Shown: positions 1 through 8,857, numbered from the stretch's first letter. The stretch: 64,000 nt of DNA from Flavobacterium psychrotolerans (GCF_003097635.1 NZ_QCZI01000007.1:1-64000); one strand, 5' to 3'. Notes: a model not told the origin generated them from the letters alone. Translations and numbers: made by a program.

Positions 1-58
1 CCCAAATAAACTCGCGATTTTCAATAAATAAGGTAGAACGTCTGCTTCAATGCGGGTG

Positions 59-89
59 CAAAAGTAGTTAGTATTTTTAGCTTTCCAAA
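59..89 (-). promoter_or_regulatory. Bacteroidota-type promoter firing off the left edge
   Basis: Read on the minus strand, TTTG (plus-strand positions 86-89) is followed after exactly 19 bases by TACTTTTG (59-66), a perfect TAnnTTTG -7 element. The transcript would run leftward and begin near GCACCCGCATTGAAG. The gene it serves lies outside the window. The same first bases follow the tRNA-Lys promoter at 34921, so a stable-RNA gene is one possibility, but this is inference. Confidence 0.6.
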
Positions 90-244
90 TCTTTTTAGCC
101 CTTTTTTTGAAAGTTTTTTTTAAAAGGCACGTAAGCTGCTGGCGATCTGTTTTTTGCAGAAACCTTAGCTTTGGGATTCCTTAAATGATAAATGAAACTC
201 TTTTATGGTTTTTATAGAAAAGTGCTTGTTTTATCCAGATGCCA

Positions 245-332
245 TAGCCCCGATTGCAGTGGAAATCCTTTCACATCGCTTTTTAGCGTGGGAAAGATTG
301 TAACGAAAAGCGGGAAATAGCTCCTGATAATA
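245..332 (+). ncRNA. Candidate structured RNA (possibly Flavo-1-like)
   Basis: The stretch from AGCCCCGATTGCAGTGG to GCGGGAAATAGCTCCTGAT can fold into a closed structure. The outer arms AGCCCCG and CGGG...AGCTCC can pair. Inside is a long hairpin ATCCTTTCACATCGCT / AGCGTGGGAAAGAT with small bulges and a TTTT loop. I recall this AGCCCCGAT...AGCGGGA layout as a dispersed intergenic sequence of Flavobacterium genomes and possibly the Flavo-1 motif, but the name is from memory and unchecked. The rest of 90-624 shows no credible gene. Confidence 0.4.
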
Positions 333-624
333 AAATGAACAGTGGGGATTTATTATCCAATAAGCATGAGATGCTGCATTAAGTTCATTTATAATGCTTT
401 TCATTTGAAAACAACCTTCTGTATGACGCGCTGAATCCTGGTAAAAATATAGCTATATATTAAGGTAACTTTTTTATGATTTAAAATAGATTCAAGTACA
501 ATATTCAATTGGAATGCTGAAGATTTACGCACCCGATTGCATTGTAAATAATTTATAGTAAACAGGACTTCTAAAAAATGTCGTATTTTGTAACGAAATC
601 GAGTCTTAGATTACTAATGAAATT

Positions 625-1119
625 ATGAGTAAGGATTTAGAACTATCTTTTGTAAAGCAACTTAAAGACAATCAGAATATAATCCACAAAATTTGTAGGC
701 TATATACCGTTGGTGATGATGCCCACAAGGATTTGTTTCAAGAAATTACGATCCAATTGTGGAAGGCATTTCCAAAGTTTCGTGGCGACAGCAAGTTTTC
801 GACTTGGGCCTATCGTGTGGCCTTAAATACGGCTATCACCTTGTATCGGAAAAATACCCGATCAGTAATGACGGTGGATTATGAAAAACACCAGTTTTTT
901 ATTAGTCAGGAAGATTATAATTTTGAGGAGGAAGATCGAATAAAATTAATGTACCAGGCGGTTTATCAACTGAATGACATTGAAAAAGCGTTGGTCTTTA
1001 TGTATCTTGAAGACAAAGATTATGCGGAAATATCGGAAACCCTGGGTATTAGTGAAGTAAATGCGCGAGTGAAAATGAATAGAATTAAAGGGAAGTTGAA
1101 AAAAATATTAAATCCTTAA
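625..1119 (+). CDS. ECF-type RNA polymerase sigma factor
   Basis: This 164-residue protein has the size and two-domain layout of an extracytoplasmic-function sigma-70 factor. Region 2 lies at about residues 35-75 (DLFQEITIQLWKAF, then FSTWAYRVALN) and would bind core polymerase and the -10 element. Region 4 lies at about 110-160, with the HTH in YAEISETLGISEVNARVKM for -35 recognition. The start is the ATG at 625; upstream there is only a weak TATTTTG match. The next gene begins 5 bases after its stop, so the two are cotranscribed and the membrane protein is the natural candidate for its regulator. The regulon cannot be read from the window. The sigma factor call is firm; the ECF subgroup is not known. 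Confidence 0.9.
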   Translation: MSKDLELSFVKQLKDNQNIIHKICRLYTVGDDAHKDLFQEITIQLWKAFPKFRGDSKFSTWAYRVALNTAITLYRKNTRSVMTVDYEKHQFFISQEDYNFEEEDRIKLMYQAVYQLNDIEKALVFMYLEDKDYAEISETLGISEVNARVKMNRIKGKLKKILNP

Positions 1120-1124
1120 GGATT

Positions 1125-1766
1125 ATGGAAGAGCTGGATTTATTGAAAAAAGATTGGCAGAAGAATGAAAATTCTTTTACACCCATTTCAGAAATGGAAA
1201 TTTATAAGATGTTGCATAAAAAATCATCTTCAGTTGTGAGGTGGATATTGATAATTAGTGTTTTAGAATTTATTTTTTGGAGTGTCATAACTTTATTATT
1301 AACGGACGATGGCTATCAGAATAAGCTCCATGAATACGGCATCGAGAAGATGATGTTTGCCATAAACTGTGTAAACTACTTGATTATTATAGCATTTATA
1401 GCTGTTTTTTATAAAAACTACAAGACCATTTCCACTACCGATTCTACGCATCAACTGATGGAGAACATATTGAAAACGAAAAAGACCGTCCGGAATTACA
1501 TTTGGTACAATCTTACCATGGCTGCGATAAGCATCATTATTTCTATTGTATTATTATTTTATCATAATCCGGAAATAATTTCAATGATGGAAAAGGCAAA
1601 TTCAAAGGGACACAAAATACTTTTTATAATTATTAGCACGGGGATTTCTGCACTGTTTATTGGAGTAATAATTGGTTTGTTCTGGTTGTTTTACAAATTA
1701 CTTTATGGCATTTTACTAAAAAAGCTTTATGCAAATTATAGCGAATTGGAAAAAATAGATTTATAA
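1125..1766 (+). CDS. Four-helix membrane protein, partner of the ECF sigma factor
   Basis: No named family is recognised. The 213-residue protein has a charged cytoplasmic-looking N-terminus (about residues 1-35, including a KKDWQKNE segment). Four hydrophobic helices follow, at about 38-60, 76-97, 124-146 and 164-190, and then a short lysine-rich tail. There is no signal peptide and no zinc-binding HxxxCxxC motif of classical ZAS anti-sigma factors. It starts 5 bases after the sigma gene and the order sigma then membrane protein is the usual one for a sigma/anti-sigma pair. An anti-sigma or accessory role is therefore inferred from context only. Confidence 0.6.
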   Translation: MEELDLLKKDWQKNENSFTPISEMEIYKMLHKKSSSVVRWILIISVLEFIFWSVITLLLTDDGYQNKLHEYGIEKMMFAINCVNYLIIIAFIAVFYKNYKTISTTDSTHQLMENILKTKKTVRNYIWYNLTMAAISIIISIVLLFYHNPEIISMMEKANSKGHKILFIIISTGISALFIGVIIGLFWLFYKLLYGILLKKLYANYSELEKIDL

Positions 1767-1849
1767 CTTCCCTTAACTTTTATTGATAAAATCGAGACGA
1801 AAACGACTTTAAATTGTTTCAAAAAATTTAAATTATTTCCGATTTAATC

Positions 1850-2653
1850 TTACCATTTCCGCAATCGGTTTAATTCTTCTTGGGCTTCTAATTCTTCAAC
1901 TGGAATCACTTTTAAGAAAGAAGAATGTTGCTCAATGGCGTATTCAATTTTCTCAACGATTTGCTCTATCGTATCGTTCTCATAATCAATACGTAATGGT
2001 TCTTTTATTGTGAATGTTTGCAGGATTCCTTTTTTCTTCATGCGAAGTCCTTTTTTATCAAAAGAACGTCGAAAACCATCAATTACTATTGGAACCACGA
2101 GAGGCTTGTGCTGTTTAATGATATGAGCTGTTCCTTTTCGAACGGGTTTAAAAGATTTAGTAGTTCCTTGAGGAAATGTAATTACCCAGCCGTCATTCAA
2201 AGCAATTTTTATGTTTTCTGTATCATTTGGGTTTACATCTCGCTTTTCGGCAACATCTTTACCTTTGGCTCTCCAAGTTCTTTCTACAGTTATGGCGCCA
2301 ACATAAGCTAAAATTCTGGGTAGTATTCCACGTTCCATGGTTTCTTTTGCGGCAACATAATAGATATTCATTTTAGGTTGCCAAATATATCCAACATTTT
2401 TAATTGTGTCTTGACGACCACTTAAACTAGCATTAAAAACGTGAAACATTGCGGTGACATCTGCAAAATAGGTTTGATGATTTGATATAAAAAGTACGTT
2501 GGTATCCGGAAGATTCTTGATAATTTCAGAACCTTCTATCTGCAATTCGTTAAAACCTCTATACCGTTTGTGCGTTAGGACTGCAAAAATACGGATCAAC
2601 CATTTTTTCACAAATAATATATGCCCGAAAGGGTTTCTCTTAAACAATCCCAT
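1850..2653 (-). CDS. 1-acyl-sn-glycerol-3-phosphate acyltransferase (PlsC family)
   Basis: A 267-residue member of the PlsC/LPLAT family, which transfers an acyl group to lysophosphatidic acid or a related acceptor at the cytoplasmic membrane. The acyltransferase block NHQTYFAD is at residues 58-65 and the second motif, FPQGTT (family usual FPEGTR), at about 160-165. Two things are unusual: five residues, not four, separate His and Asp, and the Glu and Arg of the second motif are replaced by Gln and Thr. These may mark a Bacteroidota subfamily with a different acceptor. The NUDIX gene lies 45 bases upstream on the same strand, and a TAAGTTTG -7 element sits in that gap, so plsC probably also has its own promoter. 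Family certain, substrate uncertain. Confidence 0.85.
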   Translation of the reverse strand: MGLFKRNPFGHILFVKKWLIRIFAVLTHKRYRGFNELQIEGSEIIKNLPDTNVLFISNHQTYFADVTAMFHVFNASLSGRQDTIKNVGYIWQPKMNIYYVAAKETMERGILPRILAYVGAITVERTWRAKGKDVAEKRDVNPNDTENIKIALNDGWVITFPQGTTKSFKPVRKGTAHIIKQHKPLVVPIVIDGFRRSFDKKGLRMKKKGILQTFTIKEPLRIDYENDTIEQIVEKIEYAIEQHSSFLKVIPVEELEAQEELNRLRKW

Positions 2654-2676
2654 AATTAATTAAAAAACATGAGTGA

Positions 2677-2684
2677 CAAACTTA
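2677..2684 (-). promoter_or_regulatory. -7 element for the plsC-family gene
   Basis: The minus strand reads TAAGTTTG, a perfect TAnnTTTG, 24 bases before the ATG at 2653 and inside the short gap after the NUDIX gene. No clear -33 TTTG lies at the expected distance, so this is a moderate call. Confidence 0.4.
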
Positions 2685-2698
2685 CAATTTTTTACAGT

Positions 2699-3337
2699 TT
2701 ATAAGATTTTTTTCAAGGTTTCTTTCAACTCGCTCAATATCATTGCGGTGGCTCCCCAAACATAATGTTCCTGAATTTTAAAAGCTGGAACTTGAATGTC
2801 TTTAGCATAAGAAGTGCTCATGGTTTTGTTTACGATGGCATTCTCATCTAAGAAATCTACAATCGAAAGTTCGATTATTCCAGAAACTTCAGTAGGATCG
2901 GGATTAAAAATGAGCTCTTCGGTGCTATAACCCAAAAACGGGAAAACCATAAAATTACTAGGAGGAATGTACACCTGAGTAAAGGCCTTAATAACGTTGA
3001 TTTTGTTAACTGAAACCCCAATTTCCTCTTCTGTTTCGCGCAAAGCAGCATGTTCGATAGAAAGATCTTCAAGCTCCACTTTTCCACCGGGAAAAGCAAT
3101 TTGTGAAGAATGAACACCGGGATACGAATTTCTGACAATCAAAACCAAGTGTGTTTTAATATTTTTCGGATAAAATAACATCATCACTGCTGCTTTCCTA
3201 GGATTTTCACTTACAACATCGAAGTTATTCATCAAGGCTTTACGTTCGGGTGGCTCCATTATTTGGTGTGCCAAATCAGCAAGAAGGGGTTCTGTAACAA
3301 TTTTGGGAATACAATTAAGAAAGTCCTGAAAATCCAT
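2699..3337 (-). CDS. NUDIX hydrolase, CoA pyrophosphatase type
   Basis: A 212-residue NUDIX protein. The box GGKVELEDLSIEHAALRE followed by TEEEIGV (about residues 85-108) contains every invariant residue of Gx5Ex7REUxEExGU and binds the catalytic divalent metal. The preceding QIAFPGG and the upstream hydrophobic strand are typical of the NudL/CoAse subgroup, which cleaves coenzyme A to 3',5'-ADP and phosphopantetheine. The longest frame begins at a TTG (3343) two codons earlier; the ATG at 3337 is preferred. It lies upstream of the plsC-family gene on the same strand, which gives a loose lipid and CoA grouping. The exact substrate is inferred from the subgroup. Confidence 0.8.
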   Translation of the reverse strand: MDFQDFLNCIPKIVTEPLLADLAHQIMEPPERKALMNNFDVVSENPRKAAVMMLFYPKNIKTHLVLIVRNSYPGVHSSQIAFPGGKVELEDLSIEHAALRETEEEIGVSVNKINVIKAFTQVYIPPSNFMVFPFLGYSTEELIFNPDPTEVSGIIELSIVDFLDENAIVNKTMSTSYAKDIQVPAFKIQEHYVWGATAMILSELKETLKKIL

Positions 3338-3510
3338 AATCAATGCTTATTTTTACAATCTAAAAATATTTAGAGATTGGTTCCTATACGAATTTACATA
3401 AATACAATCAAATTCAGATGTTTAAAATAGAAAAATCTAAATTATTTCAAAAATAAACTCAAAAAATCTGAAGGAATTTGAGCGAATCCAGATTAAAAAA
3501 TTATTAAAGC

Positions 3511-3954
3511 ATGTATTCCAAACAAGAAAATCAAAAATTAAAACAAGAATTCTGGATCACTTTTTCTGAAAAATATCCTAGAAAATGGATATTGTACGAT
3601 ACGAAGATTAAAGATTTTTCTTTTAAGTTTTTTGTAGACAATACCAAGGCCCAAGTAAGCATTGACATAGAACATAGAAATGAGGAAAAAAGAGAGTTGT
3701 ACTTTGAAAAACTTGTCGCCTTAAAGAACATTCTAGAAGATGAATTCATTCCTAATTTAGTTTTCGAGAAAAAATGTACCTTGGAAAACGGAAAAACGAT
3801 TAGCCGAATTTGGGTGGAACAACTTGGCATTACCGTGAGCAATCGCAACTGTTGGAATGAAATTTTCATTTTTTTCAACGAAAAGATGAGTGCTATAGAA
3901 CTATTTTATTTGGAATATGATGCGTTTATCAAGAATATTGAGAATCCCGTCTAA
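3511..3954 (+). CDS. DUF4268 domain protein
   Basis: A 147-residue soluble protein resembling the DUF4268 family: an N-terminal EFWITFSEKYPRKW segment, a central block with VSIDIEHRNEEKRELYFEKL, and a C-terminal half rich in aromatic and acidic residues. There is no signal peptide or membrane segment. DUF4268 is often found near or fused to restriction-type proteins, but no such partner is present here. It is a single gene, followed by the terminator at 4033. Function unknown. Confidence 0.7.
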   Translation: MYSKQENQKLKQEFWITFSEKYPRKWILYDTKIKDFSFKFFVDNTKAQVSIDIEHRNEEKRELYFEKLVALKNILEDEFIPNLVFEKKCTLENGKTISRIWVEQLGITVSNRNCWNEIFIFFNEKMSAIELFYLEYDAFIKNIENPV

Positions 3955-4032
3955 CTTTAATTATAAGAAAACTAAGCGTTTCTAAATTAAATTATGAATA
4001 TCCATAAAATTATTTGCGCCGTAAAAATGTAA

Positions 4033-4072
4033 AAAAAGAGCCCCAAATCTATTTTGATTCGGAGCTCTTTTC
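4033..4072 (+). terminator. Rho-independent terminator after the DUF4268 gene
   Basis: The arms AAAGAGCCCCAAATC and GATTCGGAGCTCTTTT pair almost completely around a TATTTT loop, with A- and T-runs on either side. It can work in both directions and separates the DUF4268 gene from the convergent porin gene. Confidence 0.8.
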
Positions 4073-4087
4073 TTGAATATTGCCTAT

Positions 4088-4126
4088 AAAAAAAGTGCCA
4101 TTCAAAAATTTGAATGGCGCTTTTTT
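4088..4126 (-). terminator. Bidirectional terminator after the porin gene
   Basis: AAAAAGTGCCATTCAAA and TTTGAATGGCGCTTTTTT form a strong hairpin with flanking A/T runs, 15 bases beyond the porin stop. It is the second hairpin between the two convergent genes. Confidence 0.8.
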
Positions 4127-4140
4127 ACTGTTATTTCTAG

Positions 4141-5205
4141 TTAGAAAGTATATGTTGTTGCTAGTAAAGCAAAAGCATTTAGACCTGTTGGGTTACCCGA
4201 ATGATTTGTGAAAAAATCTTTTGATGTCGTGTCAACTCTTAACTCAGGAATAATTGTTAAGTTTCCAACTTTATAGTTCAAAGACAAGGTATTAGCTATT
4301 ACACCAAGACCGTCAACACCATAAACAACTTTATCTTTATCACTAAAATATTCTAATCTGTATGCTAAATTAATATCTTCTTTTACAACATAACTGGCAT
4401 AACCTACCAATGCAAACCATTTCCCATCTAAAGAACTGTCAACATCATCGTTAACGATTGCATAAGTACCATTAAAACCTAAAGATAATTTTGCATCCAG
4501 TTTTTTAGAGGCCACCACATCAAATTGGGTTTTGTTTTTCAACGAACTTGGCAAACCTAAGTTTGGATTGGTACTACCCGTTGTTACATTAAAGTACAAA
4601 CTTTCAGTATCCCCAACATAAGCAACCTGACCTATAAAAGTTTTTTGTGTAGATCCAGCTTCAATTGCCGTTTTAAAATCGGTAGGATTTGTAACACCCG
4701 CCATAAAACTAAATTTACCTTTAGTATATTGCGCTTTTACACCTGTGTTAAAGAATGGGCCATTAGTAAACGCATAGGACATACTGTAATTTTTATTATC
4801 AACAGCATCTAATAGTTCGTAACCAATATGTGTTCCAAAAGTTCCCATTGTAACTTTAAAACTACTACTAATGTCATACGCAAAAGTCAATTGTTTAATC
4901 ATAAATGTATTTGCTCCATCATTATATGAAAAATCTTTTGCTCGCTTACCAAATCCTAAATCTACGAAAACAGAAGCTTTACCTGATTTATGTGATGCTT
5001 CGATAGAAGCCATCCCTAATTCAAATGAATTATGGGAATTGGTAAAACTTGTTTTACCATTACCTTGTTGTTGAGAAAAATCTACTTTGTAATACATATC
5101 TGCAGACCCCGCAAATGTAGTAGCTGATGGTGTTACCGCTGCATCTTGTGCAAATGTCATGCTTGCTGTTAGCATTAAAGCTAAAATAAGTACCGTTTTT
5201 TTCAT
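4141..5205 (-). CDS. OmpL-like outer-membrane beta-barrel porin
   Basis: A 354-residue exported protein. Residues 1-19 are a signal peptide (KKTVLILALML core, cleavage after SMTFA). The mature part alternates short beta strands with Gly/Asn/Asp turns throughout and ends in the aromatic residue of ALLATTYTF, the outer-membrane insertion signal. The segments MASIEASHKSGKASVFVDLGF and GTFGTHIGYEL match the putative OmpL-like porin-2 family (PF07642). It would form a diffusion or substrate-specific channel in the outer membrane. It stands alone, with a -7 element at 5285 and a terminator downstream. Substrate not known. Confidence 0.8.
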   Translation of the reverse strand: MKKTVLILALMLTASMTFAQDAAVTPSATTFAGSADMYYKVDFSQQQGNGKTSFTNSHNSFELGMASIEASHKSGKASVFVDLGFGKRAKDFSYNDGANTFMIKQLTFAYDISSSFKVTMGTFGTHIGYELLDAVDNKNYSMSYAFTNGPFFNTGVKAQYTKGKFSFMAGVTNPTDFKTAIEAGSTQKTFIGQVAYVGDTESLYFNVTTGSTNPNLGLPSSLKNKTQFDVVASKKLDAKLSLGFNGTYAIVNDDVDSSLDGKWFALVGYASYVVKEDINLAYRLEYFSDKDKVVYGVDGLGVIANTLSLNYKVGNLTIIPELRVDTTSKDFFTNHSGNPTGLNAFALLATTYTF

Positions 5206-5284
5206 GTTCAGTTTTTGTTTTAATTAATAATTTTAGTTTGCAATATTTTAATACTCATGAAAACAATTATTTTTTTTCACTCCG

Positions 5285-5292
5285 CAAACATA
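5285..5292 (-). promoter_or_regulatory. -7 element for the porin gene
   Basis: The minus strand reads TATGTTTG, a perfect TAnnTTTG, 80 bases upstream of the porin ATG, implying a leader of about 75 nt. No TTTG is present at 19-21 bases. The remaining AT-rich gap 5300-5800 shows no gene. Confidence 0.45.
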
Positions 5293-5813
5293 ATTAATTT
5301 TGACAAACCCCCCTTTTTTTTATATAAAAAAGTATAAATTTTTACATTTTAAGTGAAATATCCCTAAAAAAAAATGGCACTTTCTTATTTTATTTTAAAA
5401 AAAATGGCAATCTGATATTACACCCAATTCAATAGAAATAAATTATATAAGTATTACCTTACAATAAAAACAATCTGAAAAAAATTAAATTTTAAAAAAC
5501 CATATAAATTTTGCTTTTCTTGGTTTCAAGATTATATGAAAAAATAATGAAAAGCCATCCATATCATTTCAAATAATAATGACATTTATAAAATCCCTTT
5601 AGTTATAGAAGCTATTTATCTGGATTGCGAGACAACAATACTCTACAAATTAATAGTAAAACTGACAACTTGCTTTTTTTAGTTTATTCATTTTTTATCT
5701 AACTAACTCGCTCTTCATAATACAAATATTTAAAATTGCAGATAAACTAATAAATATGTCAGTATTTTATAAATTTAACAATATAATCAGGGCAAACAAA
5801 AAAATATTATTAC

Positions 5814-5821
5814 TATTTTTG
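5814..5821 (+). promoter_or_regulatory. -7 element for the semialdehyde dehydrogenase gene
   Basis: TATTTTTG followed by C matches TAnnTTTGC and lies 39 bases before the ATG at 5860, giving a leader of about 33 nt. It probably drives both the dehydrogenase and the aminotransferase. Confidence 0.55.
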
Positions 5822-5859
5822 CAAAATACATTATATTTGAAAAATAAAAAAACGTAATT

Positions 5860-7317
5860 ATGATATTTAACGAAGTAAAAAATTTTATAAACGGAGAGTT
5901 TAAATCCGGAAGTTCTAGTAAAACACATACTGTAATTTCTCCTTTGGATGGTGGAGAATTAACTACCTTCAAGGAATCTACAATAGACGATTTGAATGAG
6001 ATTGTGAATTTTGCACAAAAGGCACAAAAGGCATGGCAAAAAGTTACCATAAAAGAAAGAGCACAAGTTTTCTATAAATACAAACAATTATTAGAAAAAA
6101 ATAGCGCTGAACTAACCGAAATCATATACCTTGAAAACGGAAAAATTCATGGCGAAGCAAAAGCAGAAATAGACAAAGCCATTGAACTTACCGAGTTTGC
6201 CTGTTCCCTACCTCAATTTGTGAATGGCGAAAATATGGAAGTGAGTAAAGGAGTTTATTGTTCTTCAACAAAACATCCTTTAGGAGTTGTAGCCTCCATT
6301 GTCCCTTTCAATTTCCCAAGTATGGTTCCTCATTGGACCGTTGTAAATGCAATTGCATTGGGAAATGCCATGATTTTAAAGCCATCAGAATCAGTACCAA
6401 TAAGTAGCCAATATATTGCAAAATTATTAAAAGAAGCGGGACTTCCTGACGGACTATTCAATATTATCAATGGAACTCAATCTACTGTTGAAAACCTATG
6501 TGACCATCCCGACATTAAAGCCATAACTTTTGTAGGTTCCACCAAAGTGGCCAAAATTGTATATCAAAGAGCCAGCCAAAATTTGAAACAAGTTTTAGCA
6601 CTTGGCGGAGCAAAAAACCACATTATTTTATTACCGGATGCACATCCCGATATGGCTTCTTCAAATATTGTTGCATCGATGAGCGGATGTGCCGGCCAAC
6701 GCTGTATGGCTGCCGCAACTTTGATTGCAGTAGGAAATTGCGACGCTATTCTTGATAAATTAATAGGAGATGCACTTAAAATAAAATGCGGCACAACTTT
6801 AGGAGCCGTAATTTCAAAAGCTGCCAAAGAAAGAATTGAAACCTATATTACAGAAGCCGAACAGCAAGGAGCTAAAATTATTTTGGACGGAAGAAATACT
6901 ACTGTTCCAGGGAAAGAAAATGGTTTTTATGTAGGTCCAACTATTATAGATTATGCCACCGCCGATATGCGTGTTGCTAAAGAAGAGATTTTCGGACCAG
7001 TTCTTGCCATTGTTCGCGTAAAAACTATTGATGAAGCTTTGGCTATTGAAAATGCAAATCCTTATGGAAATGCCTGTTCCGTATTTACACAAAGTGGTGG
7101 ATTGGCTAATTATGTATCCGAAAATGCTTCGGCTGGAATGTGTGGAGTAAACATTGGAGTTCCTGTACCAAGAGAACCATTTGGTTTTGGCGGATGGAAT
7201 GAATCCCGATTTGGTTCGGGTGATATCACTGGAAAAAGTTCCATTGTGTTTTTTACTAAAGAAAAGAAAACAACCACCAAATGGAATCCAGAAGCGGGAA
7301 CAAATTGGATGAGTTAA
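5860..7317 (+). CDS. mmsA: CoA-acylating (methyl)malonate-semialdehyde dehydrogenase
   Basis: A 485-residue aldehyde dehydrogenase of the MmsA/IolA subgroup, which oxidises malonate or methylmalonate semialdehyde with NAD+ and CoA to acetyl-CoA or propionyl-CoA plus CO2. The cofactor segment PFNFPSMVPHW (about residue 150) and the TFVGSTKVAK nucleotide-binding turn (about 225) are present. The catalytic cysteine is Cys282 in GQRCMA, and LGGAKNH lies before it. The Asn-His in GGAKNH, where most aldehyde dehydrogenases have an ELGGK-type glutamate, is diagnostic for the CoA-dependent subgroup. A class III aminotransferase starts 44 bases downstream, which points to catabolism of beta-alanine or a beta-amino acid rather than inositol; no inositol genes are near. 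Confidence 0.88.
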   Translation: MIFNEVKNFINGEFKSGSSSKTHTVISPLDGGELTTFKESTIDDLNEIVNFAQKAQKAWQKVTIKERAQVFYKYKQLLEKNSAELTEIIYLENGKIHGEAKAEIDKAIELTEFACSLPQFVNGENMEVSKGVYCSSTKHPLGVVASIVPFNFPSMVPHWTVVNAIALGNAMILKPSESVPISSQYIAKLLKEAGLPDGLFNIINGTQSTVENLCDHPDIKAITFVGSTKVAKIVYQRASQNLKQVLALGGAKNHIILLPDAHPDMASSNIVASMSGCAGQRCMAAATLIAVGNCDAILDKLIGDALKIKCGTTLGAVISKAAKERIETYITEAEQQGAKIILDGRNTTVPGKENGFYVGPTIIDYATADMRVAKEEIFGPVLAIVRVKTIDEALAIENANPYGNACSVFTQSGGLANYVSENASAGMCGVNIGVPVPREPFGFGGWNESRFGSGDITGKSSIVFFTKEKKTTTKWNPEAGTNWMS

Positions 7318-7361
7318 AAAATAAATTTTATAATTAAAGCAGAAAATTTAAGAACACAGAA

Positions 7362-8693
7362 ATGACAAAAGAACAAATAATAGCGGACAGTAAAGAATTT
7401 AGCTTATTCTCATGGTCTGCACAAGCAAGCGTAAATCCAATTGCTATAGAAAGAGCCGAAGGTGTTTATTTATATGAAATTGATGGCAAAAGAATCATCG
7501 ATTTTTCTTCTGGATTAATGTCAGTAAATATTGGGCATGGAGATCAACGTGTAACCAATGCCGTAGTGGAACAAATGCAAAAAGTGAGTTTTGTTACCCC
7601 TACTTGTACGACAGAAATCAGAGCCAAATTATCACGCAAATTGGCAGAAATATGTCCAGGTGACTTAAATAAAGCATTTTATACTTTGTGCGGAACTTCT
7701 TCTGTAGACAATGCCATCAAATTAGCCCGTTTATATACCGGAAGACACAAAATCATTGGAAGATATAGAGCTTTTCACGGTGGCTCAATAGGCGGTATGA
7801 CCGTAGGCGGAGATCCGAGAAAATTAGCTAACGATTCGCAACAAATGCCTAACGCGCTTCATTTAGACGATCCGTACTATTTCTTTGGAATGAAAGATTT
7901 GGACGAAGACACTAAATTGAGTTTGAGCCTAGAATATGTAGAAAGAATAATTCATTTTGAAGGTAAAACTAATATAGCTGCCTTTATTTTTGAAGGCGAA
8001 AGTGGTTCTTCTGGATGTTTACATTATCCAAAAGGATATTTAAAAGGAATCAAAGTACTTTGTGAAAAATATGGTATTCTATTTATTGCCGATGAAGTAA
8101 TGAGCGGATTTGGTAGAACTGGAAAATGGTTCGGATTTGAAAATCACGATATTATTCCAGACATGGTATGTATGGCAAAAGGATTAACCTCCTCATACTT
8201 ACCATTGGGATGTTTAATGGTATCTGATAAAATTGCTGCTAAGTTTGAAAGTACTCCTATGATGATTGGATTGACCTATAATGCACATCCAGTAGCATTA
8301 GCGGCAGCATTAGCGGTAATAAACATTTATGAAAGCGACAAGTTAATAGAAAATACTCGAAAGATGAGCGCTTATCTGGAATCCAAAATAGAAGCCATGA
8401 GAAGCAAACATCCAAGCATGGGCGCTTTTAGAAACACCGGACTTTTAGGATGTTTGGATATTTTAAAAAACAAAACTACCGGAGAACTTATTGCTCCGTA
8501 TAATGCAAGTGGAGACGATTTGAAAGTTACCAATCTAATTGCTGCAAAAGTGAGAGAATTAGGCTTATACACTTTCGTTCGTTGGGGGTACATATTTATT
8601 GCTCCTCCATTGTGTGTTAATGAAAAAGAAATAGACGAAGGCTTAGCTATCATTTCTCAGGCTTTGAGTATTGCAGATGAACATATGAGTTAA
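7362..8693 (+). CDS. Class III aminotransferase, probably beta-alanine:pyruvate type
   Basis: A 443-residue fold-type I PLP enzyme of class III. The signature FIADEVMSGFGRTGKW (about residues 242-258) carries the Asp that contacts the PLP pyridine nitrogen. The Schiff-base lysine is Lys273 in MVCMAKGLTS. GTSSVDNAIKLAR and YRAFHGGSIGG are the usual phosphate- and ring-stacking segments. It follows the (methyl)malonate-semialdehyde dehydrogenase in the same operon. The simplest reading is that it converts beta-alanine (or beta-aminoisobutyrate) to the semialdehyde, which the dehydrogenase then converts to an acyl-CoA. Class certain; substrate inferred from the pairing. A strong terminator follows at 8823. 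Confidence 0.85.
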   Translation: MTKEQIIADSKEFSLFSWSAQASVNPIAIERAEGVYLYEIDGKRIIDFSSGLMSVNIGHGDQRVTNAVVEQMQKVSFVTPTCTTEIRAKLSRKLAEICPGDLNKAFYTLCGTSSVDNAIKLARLYTGRHKIIGRYRAFHGGSIGGMTVGGDPRKLANDSQQMPNALHLDDPYYFFGMKDLDEDTKLSLSLEYVERIIHFEGKTNIAAFIFEGESGSSGCLHYPKGYLKGIKVLCEKYGILFIADEVMSGFGRTGKWFGFENHDIIPDMVCMAKGLTSSYLPLGCLMVSDKIAAKFESTPMMIGLTYNAHPVALAAALAVINIYESDKLIENTRKMSAYLESKIEAMRSKHPSMGAFRNTGLLGCLDILKNKTTGELIAPYNASGDDLKVTNLIAAKVRELGLYTFVRWGYIFIAPPLCVNEKEIDEGLAIISQALSIADEHMS

Positions 8694-8822
8694 TTTCCTA
8701 AAAAGAGTATCACTTTTATTCAACATAAACACAAATGAAGCTATGATTCTCCATCTCTTATGTCTTTTTACTAGAACACTATTCTCTAGTAAAAGCAAAA
8801 TATTCCGACTTTAAAACATTTA

Positions 8823-8857
8823 CAAAAGGTCATTTCTTTATTTGAAATGGCCTTTTT
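8823..8857 (+). terminator. Terminator after the aminotransferase gene
   Basis: AAAGGTCATTTC and GAAATGGCCTTT form a 12-bp stem with one G-T pair, followed by a T-run. It ends the dehydrogenase-aminotransferase operon. Between it and the thrS promoter at 9051 I see nothing else. Confidence 0.85.

Noticed and set aside
5300..5800. Origin-like or mobile feature in the AT-rich 650-base gap
   Set aside because: No DnaA-box cluster, repeat or coding signal is seen; it is probably only an AT-rich intergenic region.
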